Assembly (NCBI GenBank): GCA_017305635.1
Contig: JAFKKF010000011.1
Location: 140,558 to 204,557 of the forward strand
Length of the DNA: 64,000 nucleotides
Direction of reading: 5' to 3'
Origin: Hyphomicrobiales bacterium
Lineage (GTDB): Bacteria > Pseudomonadota > Alphaproteobacteria > Rhizobiales > Kaistiaceae
Positions 36,428-45,235 of this stretch are shown piece after piece. Under the pieces are notes generated by a model. It was not told where the DNA came from, ran no database searches, and saw only the letters and a program-made list of their open reading frames with translations. Within the stretch, counting starts at the first letter, position 1, and every line of letters starts with the position of its first letter. The translations under genes were made by a program, and so were the position numbers.

Positions 36428-37348
36428 CTACCCTTCCCGCCCCTCGACCCGCCGGCCGCGAAGCGCGGCGACCGCCCGCGAGGCGGAATCGGGAAGCGGC
36501 CAGAGGGTCCCCAGCCATTCATCCATCGAATCCGGCGTCATCGCGGCCATGCCGCTCTGCGGATAGAGCGACACCTCGCCGAACCAGAAGCGCCGGCCGT
36601 CGTGGAGGAAATCGACCCGGAGGTGGTCGAGGCCGGCGGCGATCGCCTCGGCCGCGGCCGTCATGGCGGCGAGGTCCGGCGGCCGCTCCAGCGGCGGCCC
36701 GGCATAAAGCGGCGTGTCCAGCTTGAGCGGCGTTGGCGTCCAGTCCGGATGGAGGTGGAGGGTCGAATGGAGGAAATGGTCCTCGTTGACGCGCGCCGCG
36801 ACCAGTTCGACGCGACCGGCGAAGACGAAGAATTTGTATTCGGCCGGCGGCCCGCCATCGGCGAGCGCCAGCATCGGCTCGACCATCAGCCGCGGCGGAA
36901 CGCCGACATGCCCCGATTCCCGGTATCGCGTGCCGTGGTTGCGGGCGAGCCAGCGCTTCAGTTTCGCCCGCGCCGCATCACGATCGAGCGCCGCCGGGTC
37001 GTCGACGAAGATGTTGGTGCCGTTGGCGTGGTTGGTCTTGACCACATAGCGCTGCCGAAAGCTCTCGAACGGCAGGCGGTCCGGATCGTCTCCTTCCCAG
37101 AGCAGCGGCAGCAGAAGGTCTGCCTGCCCGCGCGCCGCCACGAGGTCGCGCACCGCCAGCTTGTCGCAGAGCACCGTATGGACCGGATCGAGGTCGAAGA
37201 GCTTCCGCCACTGGATCTTCTCCGAGTAGCGGCACGGCGCGAACAGGTGCGGCCGGCGGCCGTGCTTGCGCCAATAGCGCAGGTAGACGCTTGTTACTGC
37301 ACCCGGTGGCGTTCGCGCCCATGCATGGCGAATCTCATCTTGCGACAC
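36428..37348 (-). CDS. TupA-like ATP-grasp protein (polysaccharide biosynthesis)
   Basis: A 306-residue protein. GTG at 37348 is used (GGAG 8 bases upstream); TTG at 37351 is possible. RYSEKIQWRKLFDLDPVHTV, CDKLAVRDLVAAR and the ATP-binding strand RYVVKTNHANGTNIFV are the TupA-like ATP-grasp pattern. Metal-binding acidic residues lie in LDHLRVDFLHDGRRFWFGE. TupA makes a teichuronopeptide in Gram-positive bacteria; in Gram-negatives the family sits in capsule and O-antigen loci and probably ligates amino acids or amines to sugars. It is here beside ileS, with no glycosyltransferases adjacent. Confidence 0.85.
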   Translation of the reverse strand: MSQDEIRHAWARTPPGAVTSVYLRYWRKHGRRPHLFAPCRYSEKIQWRKLFDLDPVHTVLCDKLAVRDLVAARGQADLLLPLLWEGDDPDRLPFESFRQRYVVKTNHANGTNIFVDDPAALDRDAARAKLKRWLARNHGTRYRESGHVGVPPRLMVEPMLALADGGPPAEYKFFVFAGRVELVAARVNEDHFLHSTLHLHPDWTPTPLKLDTPLYAGPPLERPPDLAAMTAAAEAIAAGLDHLRVDFLHDGRRFWFGEVSLYPQSGMAAMTPDSMDEWLGTLWPLPDSASRAVAALRGRRVEGREG

Positions 37349-37490
37349 CAAGCCAACTCCGCTGGCCCCACGCGCAGCCTAGCCCAGGGCCCGCGCGGAG
37401 AGCTGCCGCATCTGGCCGCACCGGGCTGCGATCCGCTGACGCACGAGCCAGCCCGTCCTGTGGCGGCGTAGATGGAACGGGATTGTTGCC

Positions 37491-38291
37491 CTAGTGCACC
37501 CGGCCACCGAGATTGGCGTGGGCAACGACCAGCCAGGCGTTGCCGCTCTTGCGGAACACGGTCAGCCGCACACCGGTGCCCTTCTGCTTGCCGACGTCGA
37601 TCGTGTAGCGGGCGACCAGGTAGTCGCCGAACCCGGTGGCGACGAGGCCCTGGATCGAGGGCTCGCCCTCGAACTTCGGCAGGTTGCTCTTGAGATAGCC
37701 CTCGGCGTCATAGGCCGAGCCGTCGTCGCGGATGATCTGGAACTCGGGCGCGAGCACGCCCTTGATCCGCGCGAGGTCGCCGCTCATCACCGCACCGACC
37801 CATGCCTCCACCGCCTTCTCGGCATCCGGCTTCGGATTGGCCGCAATGCCGAGGCCGAGATTGGCGATCGACTGCAGCTTCCATTCGCCACCGGCCCGCA
37901 CGAAGACCGCAAGGCGCGGGTCGCCGGCGGTGGCACGCGCCGTATCCTCGACCTGCCCGTTCACGGCGGCGAAATAGCTGACCGTCAGCACGTCGCCCGC
38001 AAGCGAGGCCTTCACGTCGCTGAGCCTGTAGCTGGTATAGGCGGGATGGCGCGAGATGTAGCCGGCGCGGTCATAGCGCGTGCCGTCGGTGCGCATGATC
38101 TGGAAGGCATCACCGAGCACGGCGCCGAGGTCGCCCTTGCCGGAAAGCGCGTCGTAGAAGCGCGCCAGCTGTGCCTCGGCGACCGTATCGGCATCCTCCG
38201 CCGCGCGCGCCGGCGTCCCGCCGATCATCAGGCAGCAGACCGCCGCCATGACGGCGAGGAATCCCGCCTTCCCGTTCATTCTGCCGAACAT
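37491..38291 (-). CDS. exported protein with two NTF2-like (SnoaL/DUF4440) domains
   Basis: A 266-residue protein. ATG at 38291 with GGGAGG 7 bases upstream, then a signal peptide (to about residue 30, ARA). The mature part is two tandem NTF2-like domains: repeat one has FYDALSGKGDLGAVLGDAFQ and MRTDGTRYDRAGYISRHP; repeat two has AVMSGDLARIKGVLAPEFQI and RDDGSAYDAEGYLKSNLP. The two are clearly alike (LA.I...L.. .FQI.R.DG..YD..GY). The fold binds small ligands or serves as an isomerase scaffold. No function is assigned. Confidence 0.85.
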   Translation of the reverse strand: MFGRMNGKAGFLAVMAAVCCLMIGGTPARAAEDADTVAEAQLARFYDALSGKGDLGAVLGDAFQIMRTDGTRYDRAGYISRHPAYTSYRLSDVKASLAGDVLTVSYFAAVNGQVEDTARATAGDPRLAVFVRAGGEWKLQSIANLGLGIAANPKPDAEKAVEAWVGAVMSGDLARIKGVLAPEFQIIRDDGSAYDAEGYLKSNLPKFEGEPSIQGLVATGFGDYLVARYTIDVGKQKGTGVRLTVFRKSGNAWLVVAHANLGGRVH

Positions 38292-38371
38292 GCCAGAGCC
38301 TCCCGGTTCATTCCCGGCGCCAATAGGCCCTGTCCCGGCTTTACGGGAAATTAATGCCGGCTCGGGCGCGG

Positions 38372-40750
38372 CTATTCCCCGTAGGGAATCCAGATGTTCT
38401 TGACCTGCGTCGCGTGGGCGAGGACGTCGCGGCCGCCGGACACCGCCGGATCGGCCCAGTCGCGGAGGACGGTCTCGGTCCAGGTCTGCTTGAGGTTGCC
38501 CGCCGAGGCCTTCTCGATCTCGGTCGCCCCGGCCGCATCGCCGAAATACCAGATGGCATCGACCGCATCATGCTTGGCGAGTTCGAGGCCGAGCGTGCGC
38601 TTGTCGCCGGTGACGATGTTCACGACCCCGCCCGGAACGTCCGATGTATCCAGCACCTGGTAGAAGTCGGTCGCGATCAGCGCCTGCGACTCGGACGGGA
38701 TCATCACCGCCGTATTGCCGAGGGCGATCGCCGCGCCCATTAGCGTGACGAAGCCGAGGAGCCCCGGCTCCTCGGGGCAGACGATGCCGACCACGCCGAC
38801 CGGCTCGTTCACCGCCAGCGACAGGCCGCGGAACGGCGGCCGGTGGATCAGCCCCTCGTATTTGTCCGCGTAAGCCGCGAAGCCGAACAGGCGCTCGATC
38901 GCCGCCTCCACCTCCGGCCGCGTCTTGGCGCTCTTCACGCCGCGGAGGATCCGCAGCCGGTCCGCGAATTCGTGCTCGCGCGCGGCGAGGTTCTCGGCGA
39001 TGTAGTAGATCACCTGCGCCCGGTTGTGGTCGCTGGCCGAAGCCCAGCCGGACGCCTTGCGGGCGGCTTCCACGGCGTTGCGGATATCCTTGCGGTTGCC
39101 CTCGCCCACCTCGCCGGCAAGCGCACCGGAAGGCGCCGCGACCGGCCGCGAATAGCCGCCATCCGGCCGCGCCTGCTTGCCGCCGATATACATCTTGGCG
39201 GTGCGGTCGATGCCGCCGCCGACGAGCGGCAGGCCGACCTCGGCCTTGACCGGCGGCTTCACCACCACCGGCTTCGCGCCCTTCAGCCAACGCGGCTTGG
39301 TATAGGCATAGACGCCCTCGCGCCCGCCCTCGCGGCCATAGCCGGATTCCTTGTAGCCGCCGAAGCCGGCCGAGGCGTCGAAGAGGTTGGTCGAGTTCAC
39401 CCAGACGACGCCGCATTTCAGCTTCGGCGCGGTGTCGAGGGCGAGGTTGATCGATTCCGACCAGACGCTCGCCGCGAGCCCGTATTCCGTATTGTTGGCA
39501 AGCGCCACCGCCTCGTCCGGCGTGCGGAAACTCATCGCCACCAGCACCGGCCCGAATATCTCCACCCGCGCGCAGGTCGAGGCCGGCTGCACGTTGGTCA
39601 TGAGCGTCGGCGGGAAGAAGAAGCCCTTGGCCGGCAGCTCGCCCTTCGCCTGGAAGACCTCCGCACCTTCCTCCACGCCCTTCTGGACCAGCGCGCGGAT
39701 GCGATCGAGCTGCACCTTGTCGACGATCGCGCCGACGTCGATCGCCTTGTCGAGCGGATGGCCGACGCGGAGCGTCTCCAGCCGCGTCTTCAGCTTGGCG
39801 ATGAACCGGTCGTGGATCGATTCCTGCACGAGCAGCCGCGAGCCGGCGCAGCACACCTGCCCCTGGTTGAACCAGATCGCATCGACCACGCCCTCGACGG
39901 CGCCGTCGAGGTCGGCATCGTCATAGACGATGAAGGGCGACTTGCCGCCGAGCTCCAGCGTCAGCGCCTTGCCCGAACCGGCCGAGGCCTCGCGGATCCT
40001 GCGGCCCACCTCCGTCGAGCCGGTGAAGGCGAGCTTGTCGATGTCCGGGTGCTTCACGATCATCTCGCCGACCGCGCCGTCGCCGGTGACGATGTTGACG
40101 ACCCCCTTCGGCACGCCCGCCGTCTGGCAGATCTCGGCGAAGAGGATCGCGGTCAGCGAGGTGAACTCCGCCGGCTTCAGCACGACCGTGTTGCCGAGCG
40201 CGATGGCCGGCGCGATCTTCCAGGCGAGCATGAGGAGCGGGAAGTTCCACGGGATGATCTGCCCGCAGACGCCGACGGGCGCGCGGTCGGGGAACTCCGT
40301 CTCCATCAGCTGCGCCCAGCCGGCGTGATGGTAGAAGTGCCGGGCGACCAGCGGAATGTCGAGGTCGCGCGTCTCGCGGATCGGCTTGCCGTTGTCGAGG
40401 GATTCGAGCACCGCGAACAGCCGGCTGTGCTTCTGGATCAGCCGCGCGATCGCGTAGAGCACCCGCGCCCGCTGGTGCCCCGGCAGGCCGGCCCAGCGCG
40501 CCTGCACCTTCCGCGCCGCCTTGACCGCGGCATCCACGTCCGCCTGCCCGGCCTGCGCGACCTTTGCCAGCACCGCGCCGGTCGACGGATCGAGCGTATC
40601 GAACCAGGTTCCCGTCTCCGGCTTCCGCCAGGCACCGTCGATGAAGAGCCCGGTTCCCTCGGCGTGGCCCTTCAGCCAGGCGCGGACTTCCTTGTCGCTC
40701 TCCGGCGCTGGACCGTATTCCATGTGATCGAGGATCTCGGCGATGGACAT
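38372..40750 (-). CDS. ALDH16-type two-domain aldehyde dehydrogenase
   Basis: A 792-residue protein; start at 40750 with GGAGG 8 bases upstream. The first domain (to about residue 500) is a full ALDH: PWNFPLLMLAWKIAPAIALG, ELGGKSPFIVY (catalytic Glu) and NQGQVCCAGSR with the nucleophile Cys300. After a linker a second ALDH-like domain follows (AAIALGNTAVMIPSE, PGGVVNIVTGDKRTLGLELA) but has no catalytic Cys. This layout is ALDH16, where the C-terminal pseudo-domain supports dimerisation. It oxidises aldehydes with NAD+. It is monocistronic, with an inverted repeat upstream. Confidence 0.93.
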   Translation of the reverse strand: MSIAEILDHMEYGPAPESDKEVRAWLKGHAEGTGLFIDGAWRKPETGTWFDTLDPSTGAVLAKVAQAGQADVDAAVKAARKVQARWAGLPGHQRARVLYAIARLIQKHSRLFAVLESLDNGKPIRETRDLDIPLVARHFYHHAGWAQLMETEFPDRAPVGVCGQIIPWNFPLLMLAWKIAPAIALGNTVVLKPAEFTSLTAILFAEICQTAGVPKGVVNIVTGDGAVGEMIVKHPDIDKLAFTGSTEVGRRIREASAGSGKALTLELGGKSPFIVYDDADLDGAVEGVVDAIWFNQGQVCCAGSRLLVQESIHDRFIAKLKTRLETLRVGHPLDKAIDVGAIVDKVQLDRIRALVQKGVEEGAEVFQAKGELPAKGFFFPPTLMTNVQPASTCARVEIFGPVLVAMSFRTPDEAVALANNTEYGLAASVWSESINLALDTAPKLKCGVVWVNSTNLFDASAGFGGYKESGYGREGGREGVYAYTKPRWLKGAKPVVVKPPVKAEVGLPLVGGGIDRTAKMYIGGKQARPDGGYSRPVAAPSGALAGEVGEGNRKDIRNAVEAARKASGWASASDHNRAQVIYYIAENLAAREHEFADRLRILRGVKSAKTRPEVEAAIERLFGFAAYADKYEGLIHRPPFRGLSLAVNEPVGVVGIVCPEEPGLLGFVTLMGAAIALGNTAVMIPSESQALIATDFYQVLDTSDVPGGVVNIVTGDKRTLGLELAKHDAVDAIWYFGDAAGATEIEKASAGNLKQTWTETVLRDWADPAVSGGRDVLAHATQVKNIWIPYGE

Positions 40751-40798
40751 GGCGGCTTCCTCCAGATGCTCCGGCCCTCCGGATCGCCGGAAAGTGCC

Positions 40799-40823
40799 CG
40801 ATTTGGGGGGCTTTGCCAAATCG
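40799..40823. promoter_or_regulatory. inverted repeat upstream of the aldehyde dehydrogenase
   Basis: CGATTTGG (40799-40806) and CCAAATCG (40816-40823) are perfect 8-base arms with a 9-base spacer, 49 bases before the ALDH start. It lies in the 203-base divergent region shared with the MATE gene. It could be an operator for an unknown regulator or a leader hairpin. Confidence 0.45.
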
Positions 40824-40953
40824 CCGATGCGGCCACGCGCCGCGTCGGCCCGGCGCCCGCGAAACAATATGTGACGCCGGCCGCGATCCCGGCTATCGGA
40901 AGGCGCCCGTGCGGCGGATTCCCGTCCCGGCGCACACCTGAAAGCCTCTCCGC

Positions 40954-42336
40954 GTGACCGAAATCAAGACCATCGACGAGACCGCCATCCGGCCGCCGCG
41001 CCCGCTCTGGGTGCGGTTCCTGTTCTTCCTCGGCCCGATGATGGGCGGCAACATCCTCCAGGCCATGTCGGGGACGGTGAACAGCGTCTATCTCGGCCAG
41101 ATGATCGGCGTCGATGCGCTCGCCGCGGTCTCCGCCTTCTTCCCCATCCTCTTCTTCTTCATCTCCTTCGTCATCGGCCTCGGCGCCGGCTCTTCCGTGC
41201 TCATCGGCCAGGCCTACGGCGCCAAGGAGCCCGAGCGGGTCAAGGCGGTTGCCGGCACCACGCTCACCGTGACGCTGATCGGCGGCATCGTCGTCGCCGT
41301 GCTCGGCAGCATCTTCGTGCGCGAGATCCTCACCGCCGTCGGCACGCCTGCCGCGATCCTCGAGGAGGCCATCGCGTACGCGCGCATCATGCTGATCGCG
41401 ATGCCGCTCTTCTTCGGCCTCCTCCTGATGACCTCGATGATGCGCGGCGTCGGCGACACGCTGACCGCGCTCTACACCTTCCTCATCGCCAACGTCATCG
41501 GCCTCCTCGTCACCCCGGCGCTCATCCGCGGCTGGCTCGGCCTGCCGCGGCTCGGCGCCAGCAGCGCCGCCTGGGGAAGCCTCGTCTCGCTCCTCGTCGC
41601 GCTCACCTGGCTCTTCTTCTACCTCCGCGCCCGCAAGCACCCGCTCGCGCCCGATGCCGAGTTGTTCCGGCACCTCCGCATCGACCCGAAGCTGCTCTTC
41701 CGCATCCTCCAGATCGGCGTGCCGACCGGCCTCCAGGTCGTGCTCCTCTCCATTGCCGAGGTGGCGGTGCTCTCCTTCGTCAACGCCTTCGGCCCGGACG
41801 CCACCGCCGCCTATGGCACGGTCAACCAGATCGTCAGCTACGTGCAGTTCCCGGCGATCTCCATCGCCATCACCGTCTCGATCCTCGGCGCCCAGGCGAT
41901 CGGCGCCGGCCGCACCAGCCAGCTCTCCCGCATCACGCTGACCGGCATCGCCTACAACCTCGTCGTCACCGGCGGCCTGGTGCTGCTTGCCTACCTGTTC
42001 TCGCGCACCATGATCGGCTTCTTCATCACTTCGGCGCCGGTCCTGGAACTCGCCGAACGCCTCCTCCACATCACGCTCTGGAGCTATGTCGTCTTCGGCA
42101 TGGCCGGCACAATCTCCGGCATCATGCGGGCGAGCGGCACCGTGCTCTGGCCGACCGCCATCTCGATCTTCTGCGTGCTCGCGGTCGAGGTGCCGGTCGC
42201 CTGGTTCCTCGCCGGCCGGATCGGCATAGACGGCATCTGGATCGCCTATCCCGTCGCCTTCGTCGCGATGCTGGTCCTGCAGTCGGCCTATTACTGGTTC
42301 GTCTGGCGGAAGAAGCGGATCACGCGGCTGATCTGA
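40954..42336 (+). CDS. MATE family efflux transporter
   Basis: A 460-residue inner-membrane antiporter (Na+ or H+ coupled) with twelve helices in two related halves. GTG start at 40954. Helix 1 region LWVRFLFFLGPMMGGNILQA and the loop NSVYLGQMIGVDALAAVSAF (MATE form V....G..G...LAA.....P) are in place. GAGSSVLIGQAYGAKEPERV matches the family's Q.yGA block, and the second half repeats the pattern near FPAISIAITVSILGAQAIGA. Likely exports cationic drugs or metabolites. Confidence 0.92.
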   Translation: MTEIKTIDETAIRPPRPLWVRFLFFLGPMMGGNILQAMSGTVNSVYLGQMIGVDALAAVSAFFPILFFFISFVIGLGAGSSVLIGQAYGAKEPERVKAVAGTTLTVTLIGGIVVAVLGSIFVREILTAVGTPAAILEEAIAYARIMLIAMPLFFGLLLMTSMMRGVGDTLTALYTFLIANVIGLLVTPALIRGWLGLPRLGASSAAWGSLVSLLVALTWLFFYLRARKHPLAPDAELFRHLRIDPKLLFRILQIGVPTGLQVVLLSIAEVAVLSFVNAFGPDATAAYGTVNQIVSYVQFPAISIAITVSILGAQAIGAGRTSQLSRITLTGIAYNLVVTGGLVLLAYLFSRTMIGFFITSAPVLELAERLLHITLWSYVVFGMAGTISGIMRASGTVLWPTAISIFCVLAVEVPVAWFLAGRIGIDGIWIAYPVAFVAMLVLQSAYYWFVWRKKRITRLI

Positions 42337-42347
42337 GGGCCGCGGCC

Positions 42348-43358
42348 CTACGCCATCGCGTTGTGGTCGAACGAGGCGTAGCGGCCGGTGACGTAATATT
42401 CGAGCTGGCGCTCGATATCGGCGAGCAGCGACGACGCGCCCACCCGGAACAGGCCCGGCTGCAGCCAGGCATTGCCCAGTTCCTCCTTCATCAGGAACTG
42501 GAAGTTCATCACGTCCTTCGCCGTCGAGATCCCGCCCGCCGGCTTGAAGCCGACGATGTGGCCCGTCGCCTCGCGATAGGCGCGGATGGCGCGCACCATG
42601 ACGAGGGCCACCGGCAGCGTCGCGTTGACGCCCTCCTTGCCGGTCGAGGTCTTGATGAAATCCGAGCCCGCCTGCATCGCGACCATCGAGGCGCGCCCGA
42701 CATTGCGCAGCGTCTTCAGGTCGCCGGTGCCGAGGATGGTCTTCATGTGCGCGCGGCCGCAGGCTTCCCGGAACGCCGCCACCTCGTCATAGAGCGCCTG
42801 CCAGTTGCCGGTCAGCGCGTGCTCACGCGTGATCACGATGTCGATCTCGTCGGCCCCGTCCGCGACCGAGGCCTTCACCTCGGCGATGCGCGTATCGAGC
42901 GGCGCGAGGCCGGCAGGGAAGCCGGTCGAGACCGCCGCGACCGGGATGCCGGTCCCCTCGAGCGCCCGCTTCGCCGTCGCCACGTAGCGGTGATAGACGC
43001 AGACCGCGCCGACATGGATGTCGCGGCTGCCGAGCTTCAGCCCTTCGATCAGTTCCGGCTTCAGCGGCCGGATGGCCTTGGCGCAGAGCCGCTCGACGCG
43101 GCCCTCCGTATCGTCGCCCGACAGCGTCGTCAGGTCGATGCACTGGATCGCCTTCAGGAGCCAGGCCGCCTGCCATTCCTTCTTGACCGTCCGCCGGGTC
43201 GGGATGGTCGCCGCCCGCCGCTCCACCGCCGAAAGGTTGACCCGGACGTTCGCCACCGCGTCGAGGTCGAGCGGCACCCCCGGATTGTCGGGATGCTCCG
43301 GCAGGGCGTTGCGCAGATGATGGACCGAGGCGCCTTCGCGCGAAAGAACATGGGTCAT
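42348..43358 (-). CDS. deoC: deoxyribose-phosphate aldolase
   Basis: A 336-residue class I aldolase that splits 2-deoxyribose 5-phosphate to acetaldehyde and glyceraldehyde 3-phosphate. Start at 43358 (MTHVLSREGASVHHLRNALP). CIDLTTLSGDDTEGRVERLC, ADEIDIVITREHALTGNW, the Schiff-base Lys in SDFIKTSTGKEG and the second Lys in HIVGFKPAGGIS are all present. It has an N-terminal extension of about 70 residues compared with E. coli DeoC, as in the longer DeoC group. The enzyme can supply aldehyde for the ALDH16 protein; that link is inference. Confidence 0.92.
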   Translation of the reverse strand: MTHVLSREGASVHHLRNALPEHPDNPGVPLDLDAVANVRVNLSAVERRAATIPTRRTVKKEWQAAWLLKAIQCIDLTTLSGDDTEGRVERLCAKAIRPLKPELIEGLKLGSRDIHVGAVCVYHRYVATAKRALEGTGIPVAAVSTGFPAGLAPLDTRIAEVKASVADGADEIDIVITREHALTGNWQALYDEVAAFREACGRAHMKTILGTGDLKTLRNVGRASMVAMQAGSDFIKTSTGKEGVNATLPVALVMVRAIRAYREATGHIVGFKPAGGISTAKDVMNFQFLMKEELGNAWLQPGLFRVGASSLLADIERQLEYYVTGRYASFDHNAMA

Positions 43359-43470
43359 GGCAGCGACTTCCGGTTGATGGCGGCAGGCTACCACCGGACG
43401 GCGTCCAGATCGACCCGGCGGCGAAGCCGCCGTCAACCTCCCGTTGACCGGCTTGCGCCTGCGACATTTT

Positions 43471-43494
43471 GGCAAGCTTGCCTATTATAAGCAA
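43471..43494. promoter_or_regulatory. operator candidate for the MarR-EmrAB operon
   Basis: Two overlapping inverted repeats: GGCAAGCTTGCC (43471-43482, perfect 12-base palindrome) and TTGCCTAT-T-ATAAGCAA (43478-43494, arms match 7 of 8). The second overlaps an AT-rich TATTATAA segment fit for a -10 box, 19 bases before the regulator ATG at 43514. MarR dimers bind such 16-20-base palindromes, so autorepression of the efflux operon is likely. Confidence 0.65.
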
Positions 43495-43513
43495 ACTCAT
43501 TATATACCTGCTC

Positions 43514-44035
43514 ATGCAACAACCCACCTATCCCGGAAAGGGCCTGGGCATCCTCGTCCATGATGTCGGGCGCCTGATGCGGCGCCTGATCGACGCCAAG
43601 GCCCAGTCTCTCGGTCTGACCAGCGCGCAGTGGCGCGTGATGTCGGCCGTCTATCGCGCCGAGTACCAGAAGCAGGAGCCGCTCAACCAGGCGGCGCTTG
43701 CCGACCAGATGGACGTCGAGCCGATCACGCTCAGCCGCCAGATCGACCGCATGCAGGCCGCCGGCCTGATCGAGCGCCGGCCCGATCCCGGCGACCGCCG
43801 CGCCTACCGCCTCTTCCTGACCGAGGAGGCCCGGCCCCTCGTCGCCGAGTTCCGCGCCATTGCCGGCGAATGCGTCAACGAGGCGCTTGCCGGCGTGACC
43901 GATGCCGAGATCGACCTCGTCAACGACGTATTGTCGCGCATCCGCGCCAACCTCGTCGCCAAGCCCGAAGAGAAACACCCCGAGCCGGAACGTCCGGCGG
44001 CCGCCAAGCGCGTTAAGGAAACCAACCTCACATGA
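43514..44035 (+). CDS. MarR family transcriptional regulator
   Basis: A 173-residue MarR protein; start at 43514 (MQQPTYPGKGLGILVHDVGR), because the frame upstream runs through the operator. The HTH is LNQAALADQMDVEPITLSRQ and the wing is IERRPDPGDRRAYRLFLTEE. Its TGA overlaps the ATG of the HlyD-type gene (ATGA), so regulator and pump are one operon. It likely represses the efflux genes until a drug or aromatic ligand binds. The KPEEKHPEPERP tail is charged and probably flexible. Confidence 0.93.
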   Translation: MQQPTYPGKGLGILVHDVGRLMRRLIDAKAQSLGLTSAQWRVMSAVYRAEYQKQEPLNQAALADQMDVEPITLSRQIDRMQAAGLIERRPDPGDRRAYRLFLTEEARPLVAEFRAIAGECVNEALAGVTDAEIDLVNDVLSRIRANLVAKPEEKHPEPERPAAAKRVKETNLT

Positions 44036-45216
44036 GTGCCGACGGAGCCCAGTCGTCCGCCGCCCAGCAGGGCGGCGGCAAGTCCACTATCGTCGAGTTG
44101 AAGCGCGAGGCTGACCCGAAGGCGGCACCGGCGGGCGCCGGCGCGCACGCCCCCGCGCCTGCCGCGCCCCCGTCGAACCGGCGCCGCCGGTTCATCATCA
44201 TGGCCTCGGTGCCGATCCTGCTCGCCATCGTCGGCGGCTATTTCTGGCTGACCGGCGGCCGCTATGCCTCGACCGACAATGCCTATGTGTCGCAGGACCG
44301 CGTCACCCTCACCGCCGACGTTCCCGGCCGCATCGTCGAGGTCGCGGTGAAGACCAACCAGCCGGTGAAGAAGGGCGACCTCCTGCTCCGCATCGATCCC
44401 GCGCCCTATCACATCGCGCTCGCCCAGGCCGATGCGGCACTGGCCTCGGCGCGCCTTTCCGTCGATCAGCTCCGCGCCACCTACCAGCAGGCGCTCGCCG
44501 AGCAGGCCCAGGCCGAATCGGACGTCAGCTACAACCAGAAGGCCTTCGACCGCCAGCAGGACCTGCTCAAGAAGGGCGTCGCCTCCCAGGCCACGTACGA
44601 CCAGGCCGAGAATGCGCTCCGCTCCGCCCAGCAGTCGCTCACCCAGGCAAAGGAAAAGGCCATGTCCGCCGTCGCCGGCCTCGGCGGCGATCCGAACATC
44701 GAGACCGACAAGCATCCGACCGTGCTCGCCGCCCAGGCGAAGCGCGACCAGGCCGCCCTCGACCTCGCCAATACCGAGGTCCATGCCCCGGCCGACGGCA
44801 TCGTCTCGCAGACCAGCCGCCTGCAGGTCGGCGCCTATGTCGCCAGCGCCCAGGCCATGCCCACCGACCTCCTCAGCCTGGTCAAGACCGACGACACCTG
44901 GATCGAGGCGAACTTCAAGGAGACCGATCTCACCAACATGGCCGTCGGGCAGAAGGCCACCGTCTCGGTGGATGCCTATCCGAAATGCACCTTCACCGGC
45001 GAGGTGGCGAGCATCGGCGCCGGCACCGGCTCGACCTTCTCGCTGCTGCCCGCCCAGAACGCGACCGGCAACTGGGTGAAGGTCGTCCAGCGCGTCCCCG
45101 TGCGCATCCGGCTCGACTCCGCCGATTGTGCTCCCCTCGTCATGGGCATGAGCGCCTCCGTCGATGTCGACATGAAGAGCGGCGGCCCGCTTGCCGCCGC
45201 TGCCGCCACCAAGTAG
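44032..45216 (+). CDS. emrA: HlyD family membrane-fusion protein (EmrA-like)
   Basis: A 394-residue periplasmic adaptor. A cytoplasmic arm of about 55 residues, rich in Ala/Pro, precedes one helix (FIIMASVPILLAIVGGYFWL). Then come the lipoyl half STDNAYVSQDRVTLTADVPG, a coiled-coil hairpin (about residues 145-225, ALAEQAQAESDVSYNQKAFD), the second lipoyl half NTEVHAPADGIVSQTSRLQV and a beta-barrel near DTWIEANFKETDLTNMAVGQ. It would link the DHA2 pump to an outer-membrane channel, which is not encoded here. Confidence 0.93.
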   Translation: MSADGAQSSAAQQGGGKSTIVELKREADPKAAPAGAGAHAPAPAAPPSNRRRRFIIMASVPILLAIVGGYFWLTGGRYASTDNAYVSQDRVTLTADVPGRIVEVAVKTNQPVKKGDLLLRIDPAPYHIALAQADAALASARLSVDQLRATYQQALAEQAQAESDVSYNQKAFDRQQDLLKKGVASQATYDQAENALRSAQQSLTQAKEKAMSAVAGLGGDPNIETDKHPTVLAAQAKRDQAALDLANTEVHAPADGIVSQTSRLQVGAYVASAQAMPTDLLSLVKTDDTWIEANFKETDLTNMAVGQKATVSVDAYPKCTFTGEVASIGAGTGSTFSLLPAQNATGNWVKVVQRVPVRIRLDSADCAPLVMGMSASVDVDMKSGGPLAAAAATK

Positions 45217-45235
45217 CCGGCACCGGAACTGACCC

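Noticed and set aside
32259..36566. 1435-residue open frame on the plus strand
   Set aside because: Shadow of ileS and the hydrolase gene on the minus strand; charged, low-complexity composition with no recognisable fold.
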